Of a stretch of DNA of 64,000 bases, positions 15,270 to 23,072 are shown piece by piece. Numbering within the stretch: position 1 is the stretch's first letter; every line of letters begins with the position of its first letter. This stretch comes from CAG-791 sp045546175 (GTDB taxonomy: Bacteria; Bacillota; Clostridia; Lachnospirales; Lachnospiraceae). The stretch is taken from assembly GCA_045546175.1 (NCBI GenBank), contig JAZQCI010000001.1, positions 1 to 64,000 on the forward strand, written 5' to 3'. The translations under genes and the position numbers were made by a program. The notes beneath the pieces were generated by a model, which was not told where the DNA came from, did no database searches, and saw only the letters and a list, made by a program, of their open reading frames with translations.

Positions 15270-16202
15270 ATGGATTATAAGGCCACGAATGAGGAACTTG
15301 TAACTATGATTCAGGACGGATCCAATGTGAAAGAAAACCTAGAACGGCTGTATTTGCAAAATATCGGGCTGATAGAAAAGGTTATTCGGCGCTATTCAGG
15401 CATTGAGGAGCTTGAAGATCTGAGACAAGAAGCGTTTATAGGAATGGTAAAAGCCGTGAGGCTGTGGGATCCGGAGAAGGGAGCGAACTTCTCGACATAT
15501 TATCTTTATTGGATCAAGCAGACGGTGCAGAGGTACATTGATAATTGCGTGGGAGTGGTTCGGGTTTCGGTTAATCAACGCGTAAGAATTAGACAATATA
15601 ACCGCGTCATAAATGAATTTCGCGTGAAATTCGGAAGAATGCCAACTGCCCTTGAACTTGCGGCCGCCCTGGAGATAAGCGCTGATCAGCTTGAAGATCT
15701 AAAAAAAGATGTACAGGCGCTGAAGATCCGCAGTACATCAGAATCCATAGGGTCCGATACGGATGATCTGACGCTTGAAGATACACTTCCAGCTTACGGC
15801 GATCTGATCGAGGACATGATCGAGAAGATACAGCACGAAGAATTATCTTCTGAACTTTGGTTATGTGTTGACGAACTGAAGCCAAAACAAGCGGCGTGTA
15901 TCCGGGGGCAATTCAAGGATGGCTTGACACTAAAAGAATGCGGTGATGCCTTAGGGGTATCAATGGAAAGAGCAAGGCGGCTAAAAGAAGAGGGCCTTCG
16001 TGAATTGAGAAAACCAAGGTTTGCAAAGCGCCTTCGTGTATTCTTATCTGATCGAACATTATACAGTCAGGGTCTGAATGGTACTAGTCTAACCACATAC
16101 AAGCGAACTGGCACTTCAGCCCAGGAACGGATAATTATGTGGATGGAAGAATTAAAAGAACAAAAAATGGAACGTGAATTAGGGCGGCTGCCACTGTCCT
16201 AA
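15270..16202 (+). CDS. Element-encoded RNA polymerase sigma-70 family factor
   Basis: I chose the ATG at 15270 because GGAGG lies five bases upstream. The 310-residue protein shows region 2 (YSGIEELEDLRQEAFIGMVK; KGANFSTYYLYWIKQTVQRY), a region-3-like helical segment (GRMPTALELAAALEISADQL) and region 4 (LTLKECGDALGVSMERARRL). Region 1.1 is absent. About 60 residues after region 4 are not part of known sigma domains. A complete sigma factor on a 15-kb element suggests it directs RNA polymerase to element promoters or to helper or host genes. The gene is two genes before the integrase. Confidence 0.8.
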   Translation: MDYKATNEELVTMIQDGSNVKENLERLYLQNIGLIEKVIRRYSGIEELEDLRQEAFIGMVKAVRLWDPEKGANFSTYYLYWIKQTVQRYIDNCVGVVRVSVNQRVRIRQYNRVINEFRVKFGRMPTALELAAALEISADQLEDLKKDVQALKIRSTSESIGSDTDDLTLEDTLPAYGDLIEDMIEKIQHEELSSELWLCVDELKPKQAACIRGQFKDGLTLKECGDALGVSMERARRLKEEGLRELRKPRFAKRLRVFLSDRTLYSQGLNGTSLTTYKRTGTSAQERIIMWMEELKEQKMERELGRLPLS

Positions 16203-16239
16203 ATTCTTAGCTAAAAACACAGAAAGGAAACAGAACGTC

Positions 16240-16566
16240 ATGATGAACAAGTTACCAGTAGGATTTTCAAGACGCGATAACGGAGCATTGCAGTATAGGT
16301 TCAGCATTGAAGGCAGGCGCTACATTGTACACGGTTCAACGGTCAAAGAGTGTCGCGACAAGGAAGCTCTGAAGCGTCTGGAGCTGGAAGCACAGAACGT
16401 CACGAAGGTAAGAATCACAGCGAAAGATGAACAGGACGCAAAGAAGGCAGCGGAAGCACTGGCGGCGGCCTGGAATCATCATAGTATAAAGCGGATCACA
16501 CCGGCTGATCAGCTCAATAAGAAACAGCCCGATTATATCGCCTATTTCGTCAAATTGTGGAACTGA
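16240..16566 (+). CDS. Stand-alone integrase arm-binding domain protein
   Basis: The first 50 residues (MNKLPVGFSRRDNGALQYRF, then GRRYIVHGSTVKECRDKE) closely match the N-terminus of the adjacent integrase (KLPVGFREYKGGLQYRFVVE). This is the AP2-like arm-binding domain, which recognises arm-type sites. The DNA aagttaccagtaggatt is shared exactly. The remaining 55 residues do not match the integrase and there is no core-binding or catalytic domain. It may compete with or assist the integrase at arm sites and so affect direction of recombination. It could also be a decaying duplicate. Confidence 0.7.
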   Translation: MMNKLPVGFSRRDNGALQYRFSIEGRRYIVHGSTVKECRDKEALKRLELEAQNVTKVRITAKDEQDAKKAAEALAAAWNHHSIKRITPADQLNKKQPDYIAYFVKLWN

Positions 16567-16581
16567 TCAGGGGGTGATATT

Positions 16582-17742
16582 GTGGCAAAGAAGTTACCAG
16601 TAGGATTCAGGGAGTACAAAGGCGGACTGCAATATCGCTTTGTGGTAGAAGGAAAACGGTATAGTGTTTATGGCTCGACAATAAAAGAATGCCGTGCAAA
16701 GGAACTGCAGAAGCGCGAAGAGATCAGCGAAAAGATCTATCGGAAGGGCAAGGGCCTGAAAGTGGAAGAGTATCTCGACAGATGGATCGAGAGCCGGGAG
16801 CTGATCATTAAGAGCGCGACAATGAGAACTTACAAGAAGCTGATCAAGCGGATCAGTAACACTCCGATTGATGAGGCTGGAACAAGTTTCGGGAGTCTGA
16901 AGCTTGTGGAGCTGGAAACTCAGAATGTCCGAGATCTGCAGAAGGCATTTCTGCAGGAACAAGAATACACGGACAGCGAAGGCAAGATAGTGAAAATGCG
17001 GAAGCTGACAACGCGAACAGCGAATGATTGTTTATCACTTCTGAAAAAGGCACTGGAAGCGGCAAAGAATGAGCGCATCATAACATGGAATCCTTGTGAT
17101 CCTGTTGAGCGCCTGAAGAGGACAGAGGACCAGGCCCGCGACAATATCCACAGAGCATTAAGCGCTGAAGAGTGGGAAGCATTTAAAAAGGCAGCCGCCG
17201 AAAGTCATTATTACAACTTCTATGTGTTCCTGCTTCACACTGGCTTGCGGATCGGGGAAGCAGCCGCGCTGACAGTAGGAGACATTACCGGCGATGTGAT
17301 CAGCGTTCACAAGACCGTGACCCGAACTGAAGATGGTTATGAGATCGCAGAACAGACAAAGACAGACGCGGGCCGGCGGACGGTTCCGCTGCGTCCTGAA
17401 GCGCGGGAAGCCCTGGAGGCGCAGAAGGTCAATAACAGGATGCTGGCAGCGGACAATGTTATCGACATGAACGCGCCTATCTTCCGGATGCCAAAGGGCG
17501 GGATCATCCGGCCGGATCGGGTGAACAGTGACATAAAGAGCTATTGTGAGAAGGCAGAGATTGAGAGATTCACAGCGCACGCATTCCGGGCCACATTCAC
17601 AAGCCGATGTGTTGCTGACGGTGTACCGGTCAAAGAGCTAATGGAAATGCTTGGTCACACAGATGTTGAAATGACACTTGGATTGTATGCACACAGTAAC
17701 GAAGAGCTGAAAAAGAGCAAGCTGCTTGCGGTCAACTTCTGA
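16582..17742 (+). CDS. int: Site-specific tyrosine integrase
   Basis: This is a 386-residue integrase with a GTG start preceded by GGGGGTGA. It has an AP2-like arm-binding domain (residues 1-50), a SAM-like core-binding domain (about 55-175) and a catalytic domain. Visible catalytic residues are Arg223 (GLRIGEA), His333 and Arg336 (HAFRATF), His359 (LGHTD) and Tyr369 (LGLYAHS), a complete set. It should join the element's attP with the 3' end of tRNA-Trp. The gene lies 430 bases from attR and reads toward it, followed by a terminator. It belongs to the Tn916-like phage/ICE integrase group by domain order. Confidence 0.93.
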   Translation: MAKKLPVGFREYKGGLQYRFVVEGKRYSVYGSTIKECRAKELQKREEISEKIYRKGKGLKVEEYLDRWIESRELIIKSATMRTYKKLIKRISNTPIDEAGTSFGSLKLVELETQNVRDLQKAFLQEQEYTDSEGKIVKMRKLTTRTANDCLSLLKKALEAAKNERIITWNPCDPVERLKRTEDQARDNIHRALSAEEWEAFKKAAAESHYYNFYVFLLHTGLRIGEAAALTVGDITGDVISVHKTVTRTEDGYEIAEQTKTDAGRRTVPLRPEAREALEAQKVNNRMLAADNVIDMNAPIFRMPKGGIIRPDRVNSDIKSYCEKAEIERFTAHAFRATFTSRCVADGVPVKELMEMLGHTDVEMTLGLYAHSNEELKKSKLLAVNF

Positions 17743-17752
17743 TCAGCGCATG

Positions 17753-17785
17753 GAAGGAAGTCTTTCAAACAGGCTTCCTTCTTTT
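17753..17785 (+). terminator. Integrase terminator
   Basis: GAAGGAAG (17753-17760) and CTTCCTTC (17774-17781) with a 13-nt loop, followed by TTTT. It begins about ten bases after the integrase stop codon. Confidence 0.75.
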
Positions 17786-17805
17786 GTTGTCCGGATTATT
17801 CCAGA

Positions 17806-17819
17806 TTGCGCCGGCGCAA
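17806..17819. repeat. Third copy of the element palindrome TTGCGCCGGCGCAA
   Basis: A perfect 14-bp palindrome identical to 5325-5338 and 9532-9545. This copy lies in the noncoding stretch between int and attR. Confidence 0.7.
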
Positions 17820-17983
17820 ATAGATCCTGAAAAGCTGATAGATATAATGCAGATCTGTATTCCGCGATCGCAGAAGGGACCGCTGCCGGATACTTGAAAA
17901 AGGCGGCGGCGGGCAAGAAATGAATAAATCACACCAATTAATTAGGCACAAATGCCCGGAAAGCCTTTATTTATAAGGCTTCT

Positions 17984-18014
17984 GTAGCCCTCACAGCAGC
18001 CCACAAAGTAGCCC
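17984..18014. promoter_or_regulatory. Putative right arm-type integrase binding sites
   Basis: AGCCC boxes begin at 17986, 17998 and 18010, exactly 12 bases apart. The block GTAGCCCTCACAGCAGCCC differs at one base from the block at 2728-2746 near the left end. An AGCC/GGCT hairpin (about 17971-17980) sits just before it. The rest of 17743-18168 shows no gene. Confidence 0.55.
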
Positions 18015-18127
18015 ATTTTGACATAAAAAAGGCCGTTTTGCGGGGGTTATTGCGGTACAAACCACGACACTTAATAGCATGAACCGGGGTACGGAAAAGC
18101 TGATAAATAAGGGCTTTTTCGGGCATT

Positions 18128-18156
18128 AAAAAACCTTCACTGACATTCAGTGAAGG
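18128..18156 (-). terminator. Element-borne terminator now serving tRNA-Trp
   Basis: Arms 18134-18143 and 18147-18156 form a perfect 10-bp stem with a 3-nt loop. On the minus strand it is followed by TTTTTT. It lies inside the element, 15 bases beyond the tRNA 3' end, and replaces the displaced hairpin at 2626-2661. Confidence 0.75.
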
Positions 18157-18168
18157 GTGATGAATTGA

Positions 18169-18186
18169 AGCAGGGGAAGAGGGATT
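18169..18186. repeat. Right attachment repeat (attR core)
   Basis: Eighteen bases identical to 2670-2687. They cover the acceptor 3' strand and part of the T arm of tRNA-Trp, the usual target for tyrosine integrases. Confidence 0.9.
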
Positions 18187-18241
18187 CGAACCCCCATGAA
18201 CGGTTTTGGAGACCGTGATACTGCCATTGTATGATTCCCCT
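18171..18241 (-). tRNA. tRNA-Trp (anticodon CCA)
   Basis: The minus strand folds into a full cloverleaf of 71 nt: acceptor AGGGGAA/TTCCCCT, D stem ATAC/GTAT, anticodon stem ACGGT/ACCGT with loop CTCCAAA (anticodon CCA at positions 34-36), and a T stem with one G-T pair and loop TTCGAAT. The discriminator base is G, normal for tRNA-Trp. The terminal CCA is not encoded. The 3' end is the integration site. Confidence 0.93.
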
Positions 18242-18281
18242 TTATGGGTGCCGGCGGCTTACTGTTCCGTCAACATTTGGA

Positions 18282-18310
18282 AGTATAACACATCGTATTG
18301 GGATGTTCAA
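18282..18310 (-). promoter_or_regulatory. tRNA-Trp promoter
   Basis: On the minus strand, TTGAAC (18305-18310) and TATACT (18282-18287) are separated by 17 bases. The -10 box ends about 40 bases before the tRNA 5' end. Confidence 0.7.
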
Positions 18311-18377
18311 CTAAAATTTTTCGGGAAGTTATAAAATCATTGGATAACCGATATATGTACATTTGGAAATCGTATGT

Positions 18378-18383
18378 TATAAT
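18378..18383 (+). promoter_or_regulatory. Probable purL -10 box
   Basis: A perfect TATAAT lies 55 bases before the purL start. The -35 region is weak (TGTACA at 18356-18361, 16-base spacer). I did not recognise a PurR box. Confidence 0.4.
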
Positions 18384-18438
18384 GCGTTGAGACAAAGTTC
18401 AAATATCATACCCCATACAGGAGGAGAGAGCGCGATCT

Positions 18439-21400
18439 ATGAGTAAAGTCAGACGGATCTATGTGGAGAAGAAGGAGCCCTACGCAGTAGCAGCAAGGCA
18501 GCTTAAAGATGATATCATCGGCTTTTTGGCGGTTAAGGGGCTGACCGGAGTTCGGAAACTGATCCGATACGATGTGGAGAATATCTCCGATGAAGTTTTT
18601 GAAACCGCGTGCAGGACTGTTTTTTCCGAGCCGCCCGTGGATATTCTCTACCATGAGACGATTGAGATCCCGGAGAACGGCCGCGTGTTCAGCGTTGAAG
18701 CCCTTCCCGGCCAGTTCGACCAGAGAGCGGACAGCGCCGTGCAGTGCGTTCAGTTTCTCAATGAGAATGAGAATCCCGTGATCCGCACGGCAGAGACCTA
18801 CATTCTGCTCGGCGATATCACGGACGAAGAGCTCGACAGAATCAAGAAGTACTGCATCAACCCCGTCGACTCTCGCGAGACCGGGATGGAAAAGCCGGAG
18901 ACGCTGCAGACGGACTATCCCGAGCCGGATGACGTCAAGGTGCTCACCGGTTTGACCGCCATGAAGGAAGACGAGCTCTCGAATCTGTACGGTTCGCTCG
19001 GCCTCGCCATGACTTTTAACGACTTTCTGTTCATTCAGGAATATTTTGCCGGCACAGAGCACAGGGATCCCACAATTACCGAAATCCGTGTTCTCGACAC
19101 CTACTGGTCGGATCACTGCCGTCACACCACTTTCTCCACCGAGCTTCGCGACGTGGAATTCGAGGACGGCTATTACAGAGATATCATCGAACCCACTTAC
19201 CTCAGCTATCTCGACACGAGAGAGGAATTCTATAAGGGGAGAGATGACAAATACGTGTGCCTGATGGACCTGGCGATCATGGGCATGAAGAAGCTCAAGG
19301 CGGACGGCAGGCTCACGGACCAGGAAGAGTCCGACGAGAACAACGCCTGCTCCGTCGTTGTCCCCATCGAAGTGGATTACGGAAACGGCCCGCAGACCGA
19401 GGAGTGGCTGGTCTTCTTCAAGAATGAGACCCACAACCATCCCACCGAGATCGAGCCTTTCGGCGGCGCGGCGACATGCCTTGGCGGCGCCATCAGAGAT
19501 CCGCTCTCCGGAAGAGGGTATGTCTATCAGGCTATGCGCGTGACAGGGGCCTCCGACCCCACTGTCCCCGTTTCGCAGACCCTTGAGAACAAGCTTCCCC
19601 AGAAGAAGCTGGTCCTCGGAGCAGCCAAGGGCTATTCCAGCTACGGCAACCAGATCGGCTTGGCCACCGGCCACGTCAAGGAGATCTATCACCCCGGCTA
19701 TGTGGCTAAGCGCATGGAGATCGGCGCGGTCATGGGCGCTGCGGCGAGAAAGAACGTAAAGCGCGAGAACAGCGATCCCGGCGATATCATCATCCTTCTG
19801 GGCGGCCGCACAGGACGCGACGGTATGGGCGGAGCGACCGGCTCCTCCAAGGCTCACAACGACCAGTCCCTGACGGAATGCGGCGCGGAAGTGCAGAAGG
19901 GTAACGCCCCTACAGAGAGAAAGCTGCAGAGGCTGTTCCGCAGGCCCGAAGTCTCCAGGCTCATCAAGAAGTGCAACGATTTCGGCGCGGGCGGCGTCTC
20001 CGTCGCGATCGGCGAGCTGGCAGACGGCCTCAATGTCAATCTGGACCTGGTTCCCAAGAAGTACGAGGGACTTGACGGCACGGAACTCGCTATTTCCGAG
20101 TCCCAGGAGAGAATGGCCGTCGTAGTCGCGCCCGAAGATAAAGAGCAGTTCCTGGCCTACGCGGCCGAGGAAAACCTGGAGGCGACCCCTGTGGCTGTCG
20201 TCACCGAGGAGCCCAGACTGGTCCTCAACTGGAGAGGAAAGCCCGTCGTGGATATCTCCAGAGCCTTCCTTGATACAAACGGCGCCCATCAGGAGACGGA
20301 CGTCAAGGTCCTCATGCCTTCCGAGGAAGACAACTATCTCAATAAATTTGCCTGCGAGAAGATCAGCGAGGATTTCGCGGGCCGCAGAAACCACGACATG
20401 ACAGGCGAGGACTTCCAAAAGGCGATGAAGCATTCCCTTGCGGATCTCAACACCTGCTCCCAGAAGGGACTGGTCGAGATGTTCGACGCTTCCATCGGAG
20501 CCGGCACCGTCGACATGCCTTACGGCGGCAAATACCAGCTGACCGAGACGCAGACCATGGTCGCCAAGCTCCCCGTGCTGGGCGGCAAGACCGATACCGT
20601 CACCATGATGAGCTACGGCTTTGACCCTTACCTCAGCTCCTGGAGCCCTTATCACGGCGCTGTCTATGCAGTGACTGAATCCGTCGCCAAAGCAGTGGCA
20701 GCCGGCGGCGACCTTAAGAAGCTCCATCTCACCTTCCAGGAATATTTTGGTAGAATGTCCAAGGATCCTTCCCGCTGGAGCCAGCCTTTCTCCGCACTGC
20801 TGGGCGCCTATGACGCGCAGCTGGGCTTTGGCATCGGCAGCATCGGCGGCAAGGACAGTATGTCCGGAACCTTTAACGATATCGACGTACCTCCGACCCT
20901 CGTTTCCTTTGCGGTGGATGTGGCGAAGATTTCCGACGTCATCACGCCGGAGCTCAAGAAAGCCGGCGACAAGCTGGTCCAGATCGATATCGAGAGAGAT
21001 AAGTACGATATTCCCGTCTATACGGATGTCTGCTCGATCTATGAGCGCGTCACGCAGCTCATGAGAGAGGGCAAGGTAAAGGCGGCTTACGCGGTAGATT
21101 GCTACGGCGTGGCTCCCGCGGCGGCCAAGATGGCGTTCGGCAACGGCTTCGGCATCGCTTTCAGTGACGAAGTACCGCTCAAGCACCTGTTCAGGAACAG
21201 GATCGGCGACCTCCTTCTGGAGATGGAGCCCGGCTGCGAGGAGATTCTTGAGGAGCGCATCCCGGACAATTACACCGTCATCGGTACTGTCACAGAGGCA
21301 GGAGAAGGCGCGGAGTTTACATGGCACGGCGCTTCCGTATCGGAAGCGGAGGCCGTAGAGACCTGGAAAGCTCCTCTGGAGAAGGTATTCCCTTCCAAGG

Positions 21401-22275
21401 CTTCCAAGGAGACGACGCCGGTTGACACTCCGATCTACGACAAGGGCGACGTCTATGTCTGCAGTCACAAGATCGCGCAGCCGACTGTATTTATTCCCGT
21501 GTTCCCCGGAACCAACTGCGAGTACGACACTGCGGCGGCCTTTGAGGCGGCCGGCGCCAAGACAATCACGAAGGTGTTCACAAACCTCTCCGCCACGGAT
21601 ATCCGGGAGAGCGTGAACGCTTACGCTAAGGCGATCGAGCAGGCGCAGATCATCATGTTCCCCGGCGGTTTCTCCGCGGGTGACGAGCCCGATGGAAGCG
21701 CCAAGTTCTTCGCAACGGCTTTCCGGAACGCAGTCATCGAAGACGCCGTGGGCGACCTCCTGAACAAGAGGGACGGCCTGATTCTCGGAATCTGCAACGG
21801 TTTCCAGGCGCTGATCAAGCTGGGCCTTGTTCCGAACGGAGCGATGACGGGGCAGAATGAGAATTCACCGACCCTGACCTACAACACGATCGGCAGGCAC
21901 ATCTCCAAGATGGCCTATACCAAAGTAGTCACCAACAAGTCCCCCTGGCTTGCCGGCGCGCAGCTGGGCGGCGTTTACACCAATCCCGCTTCCCACGGAG
22001 AGGGCCGCTTCGTAGCTCCCAAGGAGTGGATCGACAAGCTGTTCGCGAACGGACAGGTGGCGACCCAGTACTGCGATCCCGACGGCAATATCTCCATGGA
22101 TGAGGAGTGGAACATCAACGGTTCCTATGCGGCGATCGAAGGCATCACTTCCCCCGACGGAAGGATCCTGGGCAAGATGGCCCACTGCGAGCGCAAGGGC
22201 AGGGGCGTCAACCTCAACATCTACGGCGAGCAGGACCTCAGGCTCTTCGAGAGCGGCGTCCGCTATTTCAACTAA
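18439..22275 (+). CDS. purL: Phosphoribosylformylglycinamidine synthase, single-chain PurL
   Basis: This 1278-residue enzyme converts FGAR, glutamine and ATP to FGAM, step four of purine synthesis. It is the large fused form, with an N-terminal PurS-like region, the linker, two AIRS-related ATP-binding halves (TYWSDHCRHTTF near residue 215; GIGSIGGKDSMSGTF near 800) and a C-terminal class I glutamine amidotransferase. In the last domain FPGTNCEYD, the nucleophile motif GICNGFQ and a late SHGEGRF histidine are visible. Many Firmicutes split this enzyme into PurS, PurQ and PurL, so the fused type is notable but well known in Clostridia. AGGAGGAG precedes the ATG. No other pur gene is adjacent. 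Confidence 0.96.
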   Translation: MSKVRRIYVEKKEPYAVAARQLKDDIIGFLAVKGLTGVRKLIRYDVENISDEVFETACRTVFSEPPVDILYHETIEIPENGRVFSVEALPGQFDQRADSAVQCVQFLNENENPVIRTAETYILLGDITDEELDRIKKYCINPVDSRETGMEKPETLQTDYPEPDDVKVLTGLTAMKEDELSNLYGSLGLAMTFNDFLFIQEYFAGTEHRDPTITEIRVLDTYWSDHCRHTTFSTELRDVEFEDGYYRDIIEPTYLSYLDTREEFYKGRDDKYVCLMDLAIMGMKKLKADGRLTDQEESDENNACSVVVPIEVDYGNGPQTEEWLVFFKNETHNHPTEIEPFGGAATCLGGAIRDPLSGRGYVYQAMRVTGASDPTVPVSQTLENKLPQKKLVLGAAKGYSSYGNQIGLATGHVKEIYHPGYVAKRMEIGAVMGAAARKNVKRENSDPGDIIILLGGRTGRDGMGGATGSSKAHNDQSLTECGAEVQKGNAPTERKLQRLFRRPEVSRLIKKCNDFGAGGVSVAIGELADGLNVNLDLVPKKYEGLDGTELAISESQERMAVVVAPEDKEQFLAYAAEENLEATPVAVVTEEPRLVLNWRGKPVVDISRAFLDTNGAHQETDVKVLMPSEEDNYLNKFACEKISEDFAGRRNHDMTGEDFQKAMKHSLADLNTCSQKGLVEMFDASIGAGTVDMPYGGKYQLTETQTMVAKLPVLGGKTDTVTMMSYGFDPYLSSWSPYHGAVYAVTESVAKAVAAGGDLKKLHLTFQEYFGRMSKDPSRWSQPFSALLGAYDAQLGFGIGSIGGKDSMSGTFNDIDVPPTLVSFAVDVAKISDVITPELKKAGDKLVQIDIERDKYDIPVYTDVCSIYERVTQLMREGKVKAAYAVDCYGVAPAAAKMAFGNGFGIAFSDEVPLKHLFRNRIGDLLLEMEPGCEEILEERIPDNYTVIGTVTEAGEGAEFTWHGASVSEAEAVETWKAPLEKVFPSKASKETTPVDTPIYDKGDVYVCSHKIAQPTVFIPVFPGTNCEYDTAAAFEAAGAKTITKVFTNLSATDIRESVNAYAKAIEQAQIIMFPGGFSAGDEPDGSAKFFATAFRNAVIEDAVGDLLNKRDGLILGICNGFQALIKLGLVPNGAMTGQNENSPTLTYNTIGRHISKMAYTKVVTNKSPWLAGAQLGGVYTNPASHGEGRFVAPKEWIDKLFANGQVATQYCDPDGNISMDEEWNINGSYAAIEGITSPDGRILGKMAHCERKGRGVNLNIYGEQDLRLFESGVRYFN

Positions 22276-22355
22276 TAGACGATCAAGCAGAAAATATGGA
22301 GTATGTGCGGCCCGTTCTGCGCATACTCCGCATTTTCCGTTTTAAGAAATGTAAA

Positions 22356-23027
22356 ATGTCAAACACCCCCAACTACAGCAAGATACTGGAAAAGGAAATT
22401 CAGGGGCTGGAGGAGAGCGGCACCGCGCCGAGGCTCCTTCTGCACAGCTGCTGTGCGCCCTGTTCCAGCTATGTGCTCGAGTATCTCAGAGAATTCTTTA
22501 ATATCACTGTCTTTTACTACAATCCCAACATCACGGCGGGCGAAGAGTACGAATACAGACTGGCGGAGGAAAAACGGCTGATCGAGGCCTACAACAGGCA
22601 GGTGGAGACGCAGGATTTCGCGGGAATGAATTCCACTCCGAGGGCGAGAAAGATCGAGATCCTGGAAGCCCGTTATGACCCGGAAAATTATCTGGAGGCC
22701 GTAAAAGGGTACGAGGACTGCCCGGAGGGCGGCGACCGCTGCGGGATCTGCTTCGAGATGCGCCTCCAAAAAACCGCGCAGGCAGCTCTGGAAGGCGGCT
22801 ATGACTGCTTCACCACGACGCTGACCATAAGTCCGCTGAAAAACGCCGCAAGGCTCAACGAGATCGGCGAGAGAGTCGGCGCGCAGTACGGCGTGAGATT
22901 TTTGCCCTCTGATTTTAAGAAGAAAAACGGATACAAGAGATCCATCGAACTTTCCAGGGAATTTGATCTCTACAGACAGAATTTCTGCGGCTGCGCCTTC
23001 TCTAAAAGAGACGCGCAGAGCAGGTAA
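22356..23027 (+). CDS. queH: Epoxyqueuosine reductase QueH
   Basis: QueH reduces epoxyqueuosine to queuosine in tRNA, the last step of the pathway, and is unrelated to QueG. The 223-residue protein shows the family cysteines: HSCCAPCSSYV near residue 28, RCGICFEMRL near 130 and the terminal NFCGCAFS. These bind an Fe-S cluster and a nearby metal. The start at 22356 fits the usual family N-terminus, though its ribosome site is weak; an ATG at 22296 would add 20 residues. The tgt gene of the same pathway is at 61.9 kb. Confidence 0.9.
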   Translation: MSNTPNYSKILEKEIQGLEESGTAPRLLLHSCCAPCSSYVLEYLREFFNITVFYYNPNITAGEEYEYRLAEEKRLIEAYNRQVETQDFAGMNSTPRARKIEILEARYDPENYLEAVKGYEDCPEGGDRCGICFEMRLQKTAQAALEGGYDCFTTTLTISPLKNAARLNEIGERVGAQYGVRFLPSDFKKKNGYKRSIELSREFDLYRQNFCGCAFSKRDAQSR

Positions 23028-23072
23028 AAAAAATACACAGGCAATTTATTTAGTACATACAAGGAGTAAGCA

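Larger units (their letters stand above)
2670..18186. mobile_element. Integrated element at tRNA-Trp, about 15.5 kb, with phage-type recombination and replication genes
   Basis: The borders are an 18-bp direct repeat (2670-2687 and 18169-18186); the right copy is the 3' end of an intact tRNA-Trp gene. A full-length tyrosine integrase lies next to attR, and repeated AGCCC arm-type motifs lie inside both ends. Base composition is visibly more A+T-rich than the flanks. Cargo comprises an XRE repressor, recombination genes (YqaJ, DUF1351, RecT, DUF1064), two replication-initiation-type genes, one HK97-gp10-like gene, a P-loop protein, an RHH regulator, many small unknowns, two sigma-like proteins and integrase pieces. 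No terminase, portal, capsid, holin, relaxase or type IV secretion gene is visible. It could be a satellite-like island, a plasmid-like integrative element or a reduced prophage. Confidence 0.92.

Noticed and set aside
2670..18186. Integrative conjugative element
   Set aside because: No relaxase, coupling protein or type IV secretion gene is visible in the element.
18171..18241. tRNA-Gly (anticodon TCC)
   Set aside because: The 7-base anticodon loop is CTCCAAA, so T is position 33 and the anticodon is CCA. The G discriminator also fits tRNA-Trp.
18406..21468. A 1020-codon open frame on the minus strand
   Set aside because: It is antisense to purL, which has full motif support and a ribosome site. 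Long antisense frames are common in GC-rich genes.
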